47,978 nt of DNA from Bacteroidales bacterium (GCA_029932855.1 JAOZPG010000020.1:1-47978), one strand, 5' to 3'; positions 17,295 to 27,006 are shown, numbered from the stretch's first letter. The notes: generated by a model from the sequence alone, not told the origin. A program made the numbers and translations.

Positions 17295-19697
17295 TTAGTC
17301 ATGCTTCATGCTGCTGAGCATAGTTTTTAATTCTTCTATTTCCTGCATTAATTGCAATATCTCAGCCTGTTGTTCCTGCATTCCTTTTATCAGTACCGGC
17401 ACCAGCTTTTCATAATTCATACTCCAAAGATCATTGTCGGGGTTTTCTGGTTTAGAGGCCACCTCAGGGATCACTTCAAATACATCCTGGGCAAAAAGGC
17501 CTATTTCCCTTTTATAGTCATTAGTAAAATCAATAATTCCATCCTTGATTTCAGCACTGTACTGATCATAGCTTAATGGAGTTAAAAGCATTATGTCTTT
17601 AAGGCCATATTCAAGGGGACTGGCATTTTTCTTTATCCTTTTATCGGAATATGTTACCCAGGCAAATGCTCTGCCATATCCCATTGTAGTGCTGGAATTA
17701 TTAGGTAATTCGAGGGCATATGTAGGATAACCATCATTAATACCTACAAATCCAAATATTCCAAGACTATAGTCTTTACTGATGGTTCTTGTTGTACCGG
17801 CACAGTTCAGGCCTATGGCATTCCTTCCACTTGCTGTAATAAATGCTCCAAAGGCCATACTCTGGAAACCGGATGCAGTGGCATTCCTGCCAATGGCAAC
17901 ACTGTAGCTGCTGTTTGCTTCACTGGAATAACCAAGTGCTACTGCACCCGTTCCCCTGGTGATGTTATTATAGCCTGCGGCAAAGGAGTAGGAACCTGTT
18001 GCACTACTCTTGTATCCGGCTGCTAATGAACCATAGCCGGATGCATCAGAATCATAGCCTAAAGCAGTGGCAAACTGGTTGGTTGCCTGAACCAGGTTCC
18101 CAATGGCAGTGGCATTTTCCGCATTAGCAAGCGGGGCATATGCTCCAATAGCCGTAGAATAATCGGCATCAGCCAATGCCCTGTATCCAATAGCATTAGA
18201 TTGATTTCCGTATGCCCTGGCAATGAATCCCAATGCAACTGAGCCTCTTCCGCTGGCAGTTGACCATTGTCCTGAGGCAAATGAAGAATAACCGCTTGCC
18301 GTAGAGCCAAAGCCCAGTGCCGTTGCATACTGATTACTGGCTACAGACTCATAGCCCATGGCCAGGGATGAAATGCCGGAAGCTTCCACATTTGTGCCAA
18401 TTGCATATGATGAAACTTTTGTTGCTTTTGCCCCAAGTCCTATAGCTACAGAATGATTACCTATAGAAGTTGTTGGGTTGTTTGTTAAATTACCAAGTGT
18501 ATCCCGGCCAATCGAGCCAATGGCATAAGAACCAATACCCTTAGAGATGGCCCCTTCTCCAAGTGCAAAAGAAGTAGCCCCTATGGATTGTGCATAGTTA
18601 CCTATAGCTGTTGAACTGTGACCAAAAGACCTGGATTTATAACCAAAGGCCTGTGAATAATTACCTATTGATTTTGACTCAAAGCCTGTGGCCATGGAGT
18701 TAAATCCAACGCTGTCAGGATGTTCTATAAGAACCCTCCCGCTTAAAAAAGCTTCTTTTTTTGGATACCAAAGAATACGTGGCTGGCTGGGATTAATAAT
18801 TTCGGCTTCATTATGGGTTGATATTGCAAGATAGTTATCAACCGGACCCTTTCCGGGAGTAAATCCTCCTATGGCAAATCCACCACGACTTTTTTTTGTA
18901 TCTGTATTGTTTATATAAACCCTTGTACTGTCTTTTGTAACTTTAAGGTATTCCTGTTCCATTCCCTTGCCGGGTGTAAAGCCGCCTACTGCAAAGCCTC
19001 CACGACTTCCCTTTGTTGCGGTATTATCAAGATATATACGCACACTGTCTGGTGTTACCCTGAAATATTCACCTGTTGGTACTGAGGCTTTTCCAGGCTT
19101 AAAACCACCTACGGCAAAGCCTCCGCGACTGTTGCCTTTTCCTTCTCCTTCTTCAACATATATCCTTACTCCGGAGTTATAAACAGCAAACACTGTTTGT
19201 CCGTCGTTTCGCTTAACCTCAAACAGTGCAGAATCGGGATCCATCCCTGCATCTCCCCTGATGCCCAGTTTATCAAGTGAAGAAACCGACTGGCTATTCA
19301 GGGCATAGGGAACAGACAGAAGCTCTGAACTGCCAAAATCCTGAAAGCCGCTACCCAGGTTAAGCTGAACTTTTAAAAAATATGGCCCTGCTGTCCAGTC
19401 AATATCATCAAGGGCTGCTATACTTCCTACTTTTACACTAAATAAACCAAGTGAACTGGTAGCTACATTAGTGTGTGTCTCGTTCCAAACCGAAATACCC
19501 GGATTTTCGCCACGAAAAATATCAAATTTCACATCTATGGTGGCATCATTAAGAACAATATCCCCATTCCTGGCTACCGCCTGGTAATTGAACTGTTGTG
19601 GCGTCTGGGCATATAAAGTGTTGACTTGTGAGTGCCGGGTAGTGAATATGAGGAGAATGAATACAAGAAACTTCAGGGTTTTAAATTGAACTTTCAT
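17295..19697 (-). CDS. Large secreted fibre protein with YadA-head repeats and S74 chaperone domain, paralogue 2
   Basis: The 800-residue protein opens with a signal peptide and the same FNYQAVARN domain as its neighbour. Four GGFAVGGFxPGKG units follow (encoded near 18845-19190), then about 22 YadA-head-like repeats of roughly 14 residues (S-x-A-x-G patterns such as SSAIGN, YATALGF; encoded about 17790-18720). The C-terminus is a peptidase-S74 intramolecular chaperone: the self-cleavage/Ser-Lys motif SDKRIKKN, then GLFAQDVFEVIPE, MNYEKLVPVLIKGMQEQQ and a short coiled coil. S74 domains drive trimer folding of phage tail spikes and bacterial fibres and then cut themselves off before the serine. 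The protein is therefore probably a homotrimeric surface fibre. The gene lies 146 bases upstream of paralogue 1 on the same strand. Confidence 0.92.
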   Translation of the reverse strand: MKVQFKTLKFLVFILLIFTTRHSQVNTLYAQTPQQFNYQAVARNGDIVLNDATIDVKFDIFRGENPGISVWNETHTNVATSSLGLFSVKVGSIAALDDIDWTAGPYFLKVQLNLGSGFQDFGSSELLSVPYALNSQSVSSLDKLGIRGDAGMDPDSALFEVKRNDGQTVFAVYNSGVRIYVEEGEGKGNSRGGFAVGGFKPGKASVPTGEYFRVTPDSVRIYLDNTATKGSRGGFAVGGFTPGKGMEQEYLKVTKDSTRVYINNTDTKKSRGGFAIGGFTPGKGPVDNYLAISTHNEAEIINPSQPRILWYPKKEAFLSGRVLIEHPDSVGFNSMATGFESKSIGNYSQAFGYKSRSFGHSSTAIGNYAQSIGATSFALGEGAISKGIGSYAIGSIGRDTLGNLTNNPTTSIGNHSVAIGLGAKATKVSSYAIGTNVEASGISSLAMGYESVASNQYATALGFGSTASGYSSFASGQWSTASGRGSVALGFIARAYGNQSNAIGYRALADADYSTAIGAYAPLANAENATAIGNLVQATNQFATALGYDSDASGYGSLAAGYKSSATGSYSFAAGYNNITRGTGAVALGYSSEANSSYSVAIGRNATASGFQSMAFGAFITASGRNAIGLNCAGTTRTISKDYSLGIFGFVGINDGYPTYALELPNNSSTTMGYGRAFAWVTYSDKRIKKNASPLEYGLKDIMLLTPLSYDQYSAEIKDGIIDFTNDYKREIGLFAQDVFEVIPEVASKPENPDNDLWSMNYEKLVPVLIKGMQEQQAEILQLMQEIEELKTMLSSMKHD
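17790..18720 (-). repeat. YadA-head-like in-frame repeats of about 42 bp
   Basis: The stretch encodes tandem 14-residue units with the S-x-A-x-G signature of YadA-type trimeric head domains. One longer insertion (the GRDTLGNLTNNP segment near 18480-18510) interrupts the regular spacing. It is coding and not a CRISPR. Confidence 0.85.
18946..19331 (-). repeat. Near-identical paralogue segment, copy B
   Basis: Partner of 16394-16779 at constant offset 2552; see that entry. The near identity here, against divergence of the flanking parts, points to recent duplication or gene conversion. Confidence 0.9.
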
Positions 19698-19891
19698 GAC
19701 TTTGTTTTTTTAATAATACATATTCATACTGATTGTATAAGTTACAAAAACATGTTAATACTGCCAAAGCTTTTTTGATAAGCCTCGGTTTTATGAATAG
19801 AATAGTGATCATTCATGGCTTAAGTATTTCTGTTTTAAGAGTATTATGATAAATGGTATGGATTTTGCTATGAAGCATCCAAAATAATGTG

Positions 19892-19899
19892 TACTTTTG
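19892..19899 (+). promoter_or_regulatory. -7 promoter element of typA
   Basis: TACTTTTG exactly matches TAnnTTTG and lies 21 bases before the typA ATG. TTTG at 19864-19867 may be the upstream element, with spacing a few bases longer than ideal. Confidence 0.55.
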
Positions 19900-19919
19900 C
19901 GGCTTAAATTTTCTATCAC

Positions 19920-21680
19920 ATGCAATCAATAAGGAACATAGCAATTATAGCCCATGTCGATCATGGGAAAACCACGCTGGTTGACAGGATAATACAGGAA
20001 TGCAAGGTTTTTGACGAGCGCAGTGACCATGGTGAACTTATACTTGACAGTAATGATCTGGAAAGGGAACGCGGGATCACAATTTTGTCAAAAAATGTCG
20101 CAGTTGAATATAAAGGCGTTAAGATAAATATTATTGATACTCCCGGTCACGCCGATTTTGGGGGCGAGGTGGAAAGGGTCCTTAAGATGGCTGACGGGGT
20201 TCTTTTGCTTGTTGATGCTTTTGAAGGCCCCATGCCACAAACCAGGTTCGTGCTGGGAAAAGCGATTGCGCTGGGGCTAAAGCCAGTGGTGGTGATAAAT
20301 AAAGTTGATAAGCCTAATTGCAAACCGGATGATGTTGAGCAGGATGTTTTTGAACTGATGTTTAATCTTGAAGCCAGTGAAGACCAGCTTGATTTCGAGA
20401 CTATATTCGGATCTTCGAAGCAGGGTTGGATGAGCAGGGACTGGAAAAAGCCGGCAGATGATATCAGTGAATTGCTGGATACAATAATTAAAGTTATACC
20501 CGAGGCGCCTTATAATGAAGGAAGCCCACAGTTGCAGATAACTTCTCTTGATTACTCAAGCTTTGTGGGAAGGATAGCCATTGGCAGGATATTCAGAGGT
20601 GATTTAAGGGAAGGTGGAGAGTATAGCCTGTGTAGCAAAGACGGCGAGGTTAAGAGGGTGAAAGTCAAAGAGTTATATCTATTTGAGGGACTGGGACGTA
20701 TCAGGGTAAAAGAGGTCAGGGCAGGGGATATTTGCGCCATTGTAGGCGTTAACAGTTTTGATATAGGTGATACCATTGCCGATAAGGATAAGCCGGAAGT
20801 CCTGCCAAGGATTAAGATTGATGAGCCCACTATGAGCATGTTGTTCACCATTAATAATTCACCCTTTTACGGGAAGGAAGGAAAATACGTTACATCAAGG
20901 CATTTGAGAGACAGGCTGTTGCTTGAGACCGATAAGAACCTGGCAATGCGTGTGGAGGGGACCAGTTCTGAAGATAAGTTTATTGTGTTCGGGAGGGGAA
21001 TACTTCATCTTTCAATTCTTATTGAGACAATGAGAAGAGAAGGTTATGAGCTGCAGGTAGGCAAACCTAAAGTAATACTTAAAGAAATAGAAGGTGTACT
21101 TTGCGAACCATATGAGACTCTTGTTATTGATGTGCCGGAGCAGTACTCCGGAAAAGCCATTGAGCTTGTTACACAGCGTAAAGGAAACCTTCTTGTAATG
21201 GAGCCAAAAGAAGATCTGTTGCACCTGGAGTTTGACATTCCCTCACGGGGCCTTATAGGTTTAAGAAACAATCTGCTTACCGCTACTGCCGGAGAAGCTG
21301 TTATGAACCATCTGTTCAGGGCCTACGAGGCATTCAAGGGAGAAATAAGAGACAGGCATAACGGATCTCTGGTGTCGCTTGATACAGGCCAGGCCCTGGC
21401 TTATGCAATAGACAGGTTGCAGGACAGGGGCAGATTTTTCATTGAGCCGGGTGAGCAGGTATATAAGGGCCAGGTAATTGGTGAGTACACCAGGGATAGC
21501 GATCTTGAAGTAAATGTTTTGAAAGGAAAGAAGCTAACAAATATGCGTGCCTCAGGTACAGATGTTAGTGTTAAATTAGCTCCCCGTATTAATTTCTCTC
21601 TCGAGGAAGCCATGGAATATATTAAGGATGATGAATATCTTGAGGTTACTCCAAAAAACCTCAGGATGAGGAAAGTCTAG
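19920..21680 (+). CDS. typA: Ribosome-associated translational GTPase TypA/BipA
   Basis: The 586-residue GTPase has P-loop AHVDHGKTT (11-19), switch I RERGITI, switch II DTPGHADFGGEVER and G4 NKVDKP, then the EF-G-like domains and the TypA-specific C-terminal domain ending LEVTPKNLRMRK. The IPSRGLIGLRN segment is typical of TypA. It assists 50S subunit assembly and translation under stress such as cold. It is slightly shorter than many homologues (about 600-615) but all domains are present. It is transcribed divergently from the adhesin pair and has its own promoter. Confidence 0.96.
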   Translation: MQSIRNIAIIAHVDHGKTTLVDRIIQECKVFDERSDHGELILDSNDLERERGITILSKNVAVEYKGVKINIIDTPGHADFGGEVERVLKMADGVLLLVDAFEGPMPQTRFVLGKAIALGLKPVVVINKVDKPNCKPDDVEQDVFELMFNLEASEDQLDFETIFGSSKQGWMSRDWKKPADDISELLDTIIKVIPEAPYNEGSPQLQITSLDYSSFVGRIAIGRIFRGDLREGGEYSLCSKDGEVKRVKVKELYLFEGLGRIRVKEVRAGDICAIVGVNSFDIGDTIADKDKPEVLPRIKIDEPTMSMLFTINNSPFYGKEGKYVTSRHLRDRLLLETDKNLAMRVEGTSSEDKFIVFGRGILHLSILIETMRREGYELQVGKPKVILKEIEGVLCEPYETLVIDVPEQYSGKAIELVTQRKGNLLVMEPKEDLLHLEFDIPSRGLIGLRNNLLTATAGEAVMNHLFRAYEAFKGEIRDRHNGSLVSLDTGQALAYAIDRLQDRGRFFIEPGEQVYKGQVIGEYTRDSDLEVNVLKGKKLTNMRASGTDVSVKLAPRINFSLEEAMEYIKDDEYLEVTPKNLRMRKV

Positions 21681-21735
21681 CTCTTTTACCATTATTTGTC
21701 AGAATTTCCGGTAATAGCATAACTTGCTGATATCT

Positions 21736-21841
21736 ACTTTGCAATTCTAACCGGTTTGTGGACTTTGCAGTTCTAACCGGCTTATCTTCTTTGTAATTCT
21801 AATTCAGCATATAAACTTTGTGATTCTGCCCGCTTGTCATT
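21736..21841 (+). repeat. Four imperfect 26-bp tandem repeats between typA and the next gene
   Basis: The motif ACTTTGnnATTCTAACCGG recurs at 21736, 21762, 21788 (starting TCTTTG) and 21815, with spacings of 26, 26 and 27. The first two copies are nearly identical; the last two are degraded. The array lies in the 260-base gap after typA, about 100 bases before the next start codon. It has no coding potential; it could be a regulatory repeat, or a variable-number tandem repeat. Confidence 0.8.
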
Positions 21842-21939
21842 GCTTGTTAAATCACACATATTTTTTGCCGGAGTGTTAGCTTTCCTGGTCATTTTTTTGT
21901 ATCTTATAGCTAAATACAAAACCAGTAATATTAATAGTT

Positions 21940-23244
21940 ATGAATAAGTTGATGAGGTTTAAAAGACGGTACTTGATGGCTAGCTTTATTATTTTAATAT
22001 TGTTATCATCTCAATACTTTGCTGCCTTTGCTTATAATCCGCCGGACAGCCTGAGATATATAAGCATTAAGGCATTGGTGATAAGTGCTGAGGATAATAG
22101 TCCTCTTGTGTTTGCATCAGTATATCTTGAACCTGGAAATATTGGAACTGTTACAAACTCAGAGGGGATCTTTCTTTTGAAGATACCTTATCATTACAGT
22201 GAATCGAACATAGTAATCAAAAGCCTTGGCTTTAAGAAAAGAATGCTTAGTATAAATGAGCTGTCGGAAGAAACAAACATTATCAGGATGGATCCTGCCC
22301 TGATACCAATAGAAGAGGTTACGATCAGCCTGCTTGATCCCAAGGCCATATTGGCTGATGCAATTAAATCAATAGCTGATAATTATTCCAGGACAGCTGT
22401 TGAAATGAATGGTTTTTACAGGGAATCAATAAGGAAAAATAATAAATATTTATCCGTAGGAGAAGCTGTGATTGATATATATAAAGCCTCATATACAAAA
22501 ATTACGGATTCCGACAGGATAAGGATACTTAAAGGGAGAAAAGCCCAGAACATAAAAAACAGTGATACACTTATCATGAAGTTCCAGGGAGGTCCGCTTC
22601 TATTGTCAGAACTTGATCTGATTAAGCATCCTGGCATTATCCTGACAGAGAGCGAATTTTTACATTACAATTATGTTCTGGAGGGGATGGTGGAAATAGG
22701 GGAGCAGCATTGCTATAAGATAGGCTTTGCTCCAAAAAATGATGAAGAGGGCTACCTTTATTGCGGAAATATATATATAGATGTTGAATCTTCTGCCATA
22801 GTGAATATTGAGCTTGAAGTGTGCCAGGGACATAAAGAAGAAGCTGTAAGCTGGTTTATTAAAAAGAAACCATTCGGTTTGAAGATGTACCTGCTTAACG
22901 CAAAATATATCGTTTCCTATCGAATAATGGATGATAAATGGTATATTCATTATATACGTACAGAACTTTCCTTTAAATCCAGGTGGAAAAAGAAACTGTT
23001 TTCTTCCAACTTCTATATCACATCCGAGACAGCTGTAACCGGCATAGATAAGTCAGCGGTAAGTAAGCCAAAAGCAAAGGAAGCATTCAGTTATCATGAT
23101 GTATTTTCTGAGCAGGTAAGTGACTTTTCTGATCCCGATTTCTGGGGGGTGTCAAATGTAATTGAGCCGGAGAGATCTATACAGGAAGCTATCTCTAAAA
23201 TAAGCCGGAAACTAAACAGGAAACAAAAGTCTTTATTTAAATAA
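21940..23244 (+). CDS. Exported protein with CarboxypepD_reg-like domain
   Basis: The 434-residue protein has a basic N-terminus and signal peptide cut near FAAFA (about residue 31); an ATG five codons in is an alternative start. A CarboxypepD_reg-like beta-sandwich spans about 42-125 (ALVISAEDNSPLVFASVYLEP, VTNSEGIFLLKIP with conserved G, KSLGFKKR). It is followed by a conserved region (DAIKSIADNYSRTAVEMNGFYRES at about 145-170) found in Bacteroidota periplasmic or outer-membrane proteins often labelled carboxypeptidase-like regulatory. No barrel and no TonB plug are present. Its role is unknown; a cell-envelope structural or binding function is likely. The branching-enzyme gene starts 21 bases downstream, so they may be co-transcribed. 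Confidence 0.8.
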   Translation: MNKLMRFKRRYLMASFIILILLSSQYFAAFAYNPPDSLRYISIKALVISAEDNSPLVFASVYLEPGNIGTVTNSEGIFLLKIPYHYSESNIVIKSLGFKKRMLSINELSEETNIIRMDPALIPIEEVTISLLDPKAILADAIKSIADNYSRTAVEMNGFYRESIRKNNKYLSVGEAVIDIYKASYTKITDSDRIRILKGRKAQNIKNSDTLIMKFQGGPLLLSELDLIKHPGIILTESEFLHYNYVLEGMVEIGEQHCYKIGFAPKNDEEGYLYCGNIYIDVESSAIVNIELEVCQGHKEEAVSWFIKKKPFGLKMYLLNAKYIVSYRIMDDKWYIHYIRTELSFKSRWKKKLFSSNFYITSETAVTGIDKSAVSKPKAKEAFSYHDVFSEQVSDFSDPDFWGVSNVIEPERSIQEAISKISRKLNRKQKSLFK

Positions 23245-23265
23245 TATTTAATAATTTAGTGGATA

Positions 23266-25284
23266 ATGTCAGACATTTACCCACTAATAGAAAATGATCC
23301 CTGGCTAGAGCCTTATTCATCTGTAATTCAACAGCGTATACAAAGGGCAACTGCAAAGGAAAAGGAAATTACAGGAGGCAGGTCACTTAGTGATTTTGCT
23401 AATGGGCATCATTATTTCGGGGTTCACAGGTCAGGAGATGAGTGGGTCCTGAGGGAATGGGCTCCAAATGCCACAAATATCTTCCTTATTGGTGATTTTT
23501 CTGACTGGAAAGAACTTCCTGCTTATAAATTTACATGTCTTGATAATGCTGTTTGGGAACTTAAGATTCCTGTTTCTGCATTTAAACACGGTATGTTATA
23601 CAGCCTTTCAGTTTATTGGGAAGGAGGAAAGGGTAAAAGGATACCTGCCTGGGCTACCAGGGTGGTTCAGGACCCTGAGAGTCTTATATTCAATGCTCAG
23701 CTGTGGGATCCGGAAGATAAATATCTTTGGAGGATACCTGATTTCCAGGCTGCATCTGAAAACCCTATAGTTTATGAAGCCCATATAGGTATGGCTGCTG
23801 AAGACGAAAAGATAGGGACATACGAGGAGTTCAGGATAAATGTATTGCCACATATTAAAGAGCTTGGATATAATACCCTGCAGCTGATGGCAATTATGGA
23901 ACATCCTTTCTATGGCTCTTTTGGTTACCATGTTTCAAATTTCTTTGCTGCTTCATCCCGCTTTGGTACGCCTGAGCAATTAAAAGCCCTTGTTGATGAA
24001 GCTCATGCGGCAGGCCTGGCTGTAATAATGGATATAGTACATTCACACTCGGTTAAGAACGAGGTGGAGGGACTGGCAAAATATGATGGTACTGTTTACC
24101 AGTTTTTTCATGATGGGAGCAGGGGCCTTCACCCCGCATGGGATTCACTTTGTTTTAACTATGCCAGGAATGAGGTTATTCACTTTCTTCTGTCAAATTG
24201 CAAATACTGGCTTGAGGAATATAAATTCGACGGCTTCAGGTTTGATGGAGTTACCAGCATGATATACCTTGATCATGGCCTGTCAAGAGATTTTACATCA
24301 TATGATAATTATTTTGATGGCCAGGAAGATGAAGATGCCCTGGTATATATGATGCTGGCAAATAAACTGATCAATGATATTAATCCCTATTCAATAAGGA
24401 TAGCTGAAGAAATGAGCGGCATGCCGGGACTTGCAACTCCGCTGGAACAGGGAGGTTATGGCTTTACCCACAGGCTGGCCATGGGTACTCCTGACTACTG
24501 GATAAAACTTATAAAAGAAGTACCGGACGAGCAATGGAACGTAGGTCAGCTTTATCACGAGCTAAGTAATCACAGGGTGGACGAAAAGACTATTGCTTAC
24601 AGTGAATCGCATGACCAGGCACTGGTAGGTGACAAGACCATAATCTTCAGGCTTATGGATAAGGAGATGTATTATCATATGCATAAGACAAGTAATAACC
24701 TTATTGTTGAAAGGGGTATGGCCCTGCATAAGATGATACGGCTTATTAGTTTTGCTACTAACGGGGGTGGTTATCTAAACTTTATGGGTAATGAATTCGG
24801 ACATCCCGAATGGATTGATTTTCCACGCGAAGGCAACCAGTGGTCTTATAAATATGCAAGAAGACAATGGTCATTAATTAATAACAGGGAGCTGAGATAT
24901 CATTTACTGAATGACTTCGACAGGGAAATGATAAAACTTCTGAAAAACAGTGATTTGTTTCATGATGCTTTTCCTTATAAATGGCTGGCCAATGAAAGCG
25001 ACCAGGTACTGGCCTTCAGTCGTGGCGATCTCTTGTTCCTGTTTAATTTTAATCCTACTCAATCATTTAGCAATTATGGAATAAATGTTCCTACAGCTAA
25101 ATACAGCCTTGTACTGAACACCGACTCCAGGCGCTTTGGGGGATTTGGAAATATTAAAGATGAACAGACGATATTTACAAAAAGCATATCGGGTCCTTCC
25201 GGAAATACCGGTATGCTCTATTTTTACCTGCCCAGCCGTACTGCTGCAGTATTGAGGAGAGTAAAGACAAAAAGTTTTAATTAG
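23266..25284 (+). CDS. glgB: 1,4-alpha-glucan branching enzyme (GH13, eukaryote-type subfamily)
   Basis: The 672-residue enzyme has an N-terminal CBM48-like domain (about 48-140, VLREWAPNATNIFLIGDFSDW), a GH13 barrel and a C-terminal beta domain. Conserved positions are YGSFGYHVSNFFA (about 216-228), the nucleophile D327 in DGFRFDGVTSM, the acid/base E381 in IAEEMSG and D450 in SESHDQALVGD. The FDGVTSM and SESHDQALVGDKT signatures belong to the eukaryote-type GH13_8 branching enzymes also found in Bacteroidota. It moves alpha-1,4 chains to alpha-1,6 positions in glycogen. It lies apart from, but only 2 kb from, the minus-strand glucan operon that supplies its substrate. Confidence 0.96.
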   Translation: MSDIYPLIENDPWLEPYSSVIQQRIQRATAKEKEITGGRSLSDFANGHHYFGVHRSGDEWVLREWAPNATNIFLIGDFSDWKELPAYKFTCLDNAVWELKIPVSAFKHGMLYSLSVYWEGGKGKRIPAWATRVVQDPESLIFNAQLWDPEDKYLWRIPDFQAASENPIVYEAHIGMAAEDEKIGTYEEFRINVLPHIKELGYNTLQLMAIMEHPFYGSFGYHVSNFFAASSRFGTPEQLKALVDEAHAAGLAVIMDIVHSHSVKNEVEGLAKYDGTVYQFFHDGSRGLHPAWDSLCFNYARNEVIHFLLSNCKYWLEEYKFDGFRFDGVTSMIYLDHGLSRDFTSYDNYFDGQEDEDALVYMMLANKLINDINPYSIRIAEEMSGMPGLATPLEQGGYGFTHRLAMGTPDYWIKLIKEVPDEQWNVGQLYHELSNHRVDEKTIAYSESHDQALVGDKTIIFRLMDKEMYYHMHKTSNNLIVERGMALHKMIRLISFATNGGGYLNFMGNEFGHPEWIDFPREGNQWSYKYARRQWSLINNRELRYHLLNDFDREMIKLLKNSDLFHDAFPYKWLANESDQVLAFSRGDLLFLFNFNPTQSFSNYGINVPTAKYSLVLNTDSRRFGGFGNIKDEQTIFTKSISGPSGNTGMLYFYLPSRTAAVLRRVKTKSFN

Positions 25285-25347
25285 TACCAGGGGATATGGC
25301 CGGAGAGTGATGAGAGAGAATTATTATTTACTTAATAATTATACGAT

Positions 25348-26907
25348 ATGAGGATTGTTATTTTTTTTATTCTAAATATTTTTCTTTTTTCATGTTCTTC
25401 AAAATACGACCTTGTAATTGATGGTGGCACCATATACGACGGATTAGGGAATGAGGCTTTTACTGCAAATATTGCTGTAAAAGACGGAGAAATTGTAAAA
25501 ATCGGAAATTTTAAACCCAGAGCACAGAAGATAATAAATGCCAAAGGAATGATTGTTTCGCCGGGTTTTATAGATGTGCATACACACATAGATGGTGGTA
25601 TAGTAAGCCGGGAAGGTTCCAGTGTTAAAAATTATCTTACCCAGGGGGTAAGCACGGTAGTAACCGGTAATTGTGGTTCGGGAACATGGAAGCTTGATGA
25701 TTATTTTGGCAGGCTTGATTCCATTGGCATCGGACCTAATGTTATACATCTTGTGGGACATGGTAGCCTTAGAAAGGCAGTTATGGGAACAGAATACAGA
25801 GCTCCAACTCCTGAGGAACTGAAGAAAATGAAAACTATGCTGGCAGATGGGATGGAAGAAGGTGCATTGGGCTTATCAACCGGTTTATTCTATGTTCCGG
25901 CAAGCTATGCAAAGACAGAAGAGATTATTTCGATTGCAGATACGTTAAAGCAATATAATGGTATTTACGCCACACATACTCGTGATGAAGGAAGTTACAA
26001 CATAGGTCTTATTGAGTCGGTAAAAGAAGCAATTGAAATTGGAGAAGAAGCAGGAGTTCAGATTGAGATATCTCATATTAAGGCGCTTGGCACAAAGGTC
26101 TGGGGCAAGTCAGTCGAGGTTTGTTCTCTTATTGAGGATGCCAGAAAAAGGGGAGTGAGTATTATGGCTGATCAGTATCCGTATATTGCATCCAATACCG
26201 GGCTTTCAGCAGCTGTTGTTCCGGCATGGGTAAGAGAAGGTGGCAAGATGAGGGAGAGGTTTGCAGACAAAAGTCTTTACCCGAAGATAGAGGCAGAAAT
26301 TCGTGAAAACTGCAAAATGCGTGGCGGACCTGAATCATTGATAATAGTATCATATCAGCCAAATCATAATTTTGATGGCCTTAACATTTCAGAGATAGCC
26401 GGGATTATGGAAATAACTCCTGTTGAAGCTATTATTGAACTATTAAGAAATGCATCCCCGGCTGTGATATCATATAATATGAACCCGGCTGATGTAGAGT
26501 ATTTTATGAAAAAGGATTATGTAATGACATGTTCGGATGGTCATGTTCAGTTCCCGGGTATAGGAAATCCACATCCTCGAAACTATGGTACATTTCCCAG
26601 GAAGATTCGAAAATATGTAATGGAAGATAGTTTAATAAGTATGGAATTTGCTATTCGTGCTGCTACATCTCTGCCGGCAAAAATGTTGGGCCTGAGTGAC
26701 AGAGGCCAGATTAGTGAGGGATATGTTGCAGATATTGTTGTATTTGATCCGGAAACCATCAGGGATATTGCTACTTTTACTGACCCTCATCAATATAGCA
26801 AGGGCATCATTTACCTATTGGTGAACGGACAGATAGTAATTGAAGACGAAGTATACAATGGAGTGCTTGCAGGAAAGACCTTGAGGATGTTTGATTACCG
26901 GAATTAA
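25348..26907 (+). CDS. N-acyl-D-amino-acid deacylase/D-aminoacylase-like lipoprotein
   Basis: The 519-residue amidohydrolase has a lipoprotein signal peptide (lipobox FLFSC, cysteine at about residue 16), so it is probably periplasm-facing or surface anchored. The metallo-hydrolase core is clear: GGTIYDGLG, SPGFIDVHTHIDGG with the metal-binding HxH (about 78-80), VVTGNCGSG, a later THTRDEG and SHIKALG, and CSDGHV near the end, followed by the PAKMLGLSDRGQI and ADIVVFD region. This fits D-aminoacylase-type enzymes that cleave N-acyl-D-amino acids or related peptides. The exact substrate is unknown; peptidoglycan or D-peptide scavenging would fit. The gene converges with the glucan operon. Confidence 0.9.
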   Translation: MRIVIFFILNIFLFSCSSKYDLVIDGGTIYDGLGNEAFTANIAVKDGEIVKIGNFKPRAQKIINAKGMIVSPGFIDVHTHIDGGIVSREGSSVKNYLTQGVSTVVTGNCGSGTWKLDDYFGRLDSIGIGPNVIHLVGHGSLRKAVMGTEYRAPTPEELKKMKTMLADGMEEGALGLSTGLFYVPASYAKTEEIISIADTLKQYNGIYATHTRDEGSYNIGLIESVKEAIEIGEEAGVQIEISHIKALGTKVWGKSVEVCSLIEDARKRGVSIMADQYPYIASNTGLSAAVVPAWVREGGKMRERFADKSLYPKIEAEIRENCKMRGGPESLIIVSYQPNHNFDGLNISEIAGIMEITPVEAIIELLRNASPAVISYNMNPADVEYFMKKDYVMTCSDGHVQFPGIGNPHPRNYGTFPRKIRKYVMEDSLISMEFAIRAATSLPAKMLGLSDRGQISEGYVADIVVFDPETIRDIATFTDPHQYSKGIIYLLVNGQIVIEDEVYNGVLAGKTLRMFDYRN

Positions 26908-27006
26908 AATAGCTCTTAAATATAAATGAGCTGTCTCCGAAATCTTAATTAGCACCAAAAAATAAGAATGCAAATTCCACAGTCGTAGTCCTGAACCAGC
27001 TTTATG

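Noticed and set aside
26908-27006. A terminator between the D-aminoacylase gene and the convergent fusion gene (AGCTC ... GAGCT)
   Set aside because: Only a 5-base stem with a 12-base loop and no T-run on either side.
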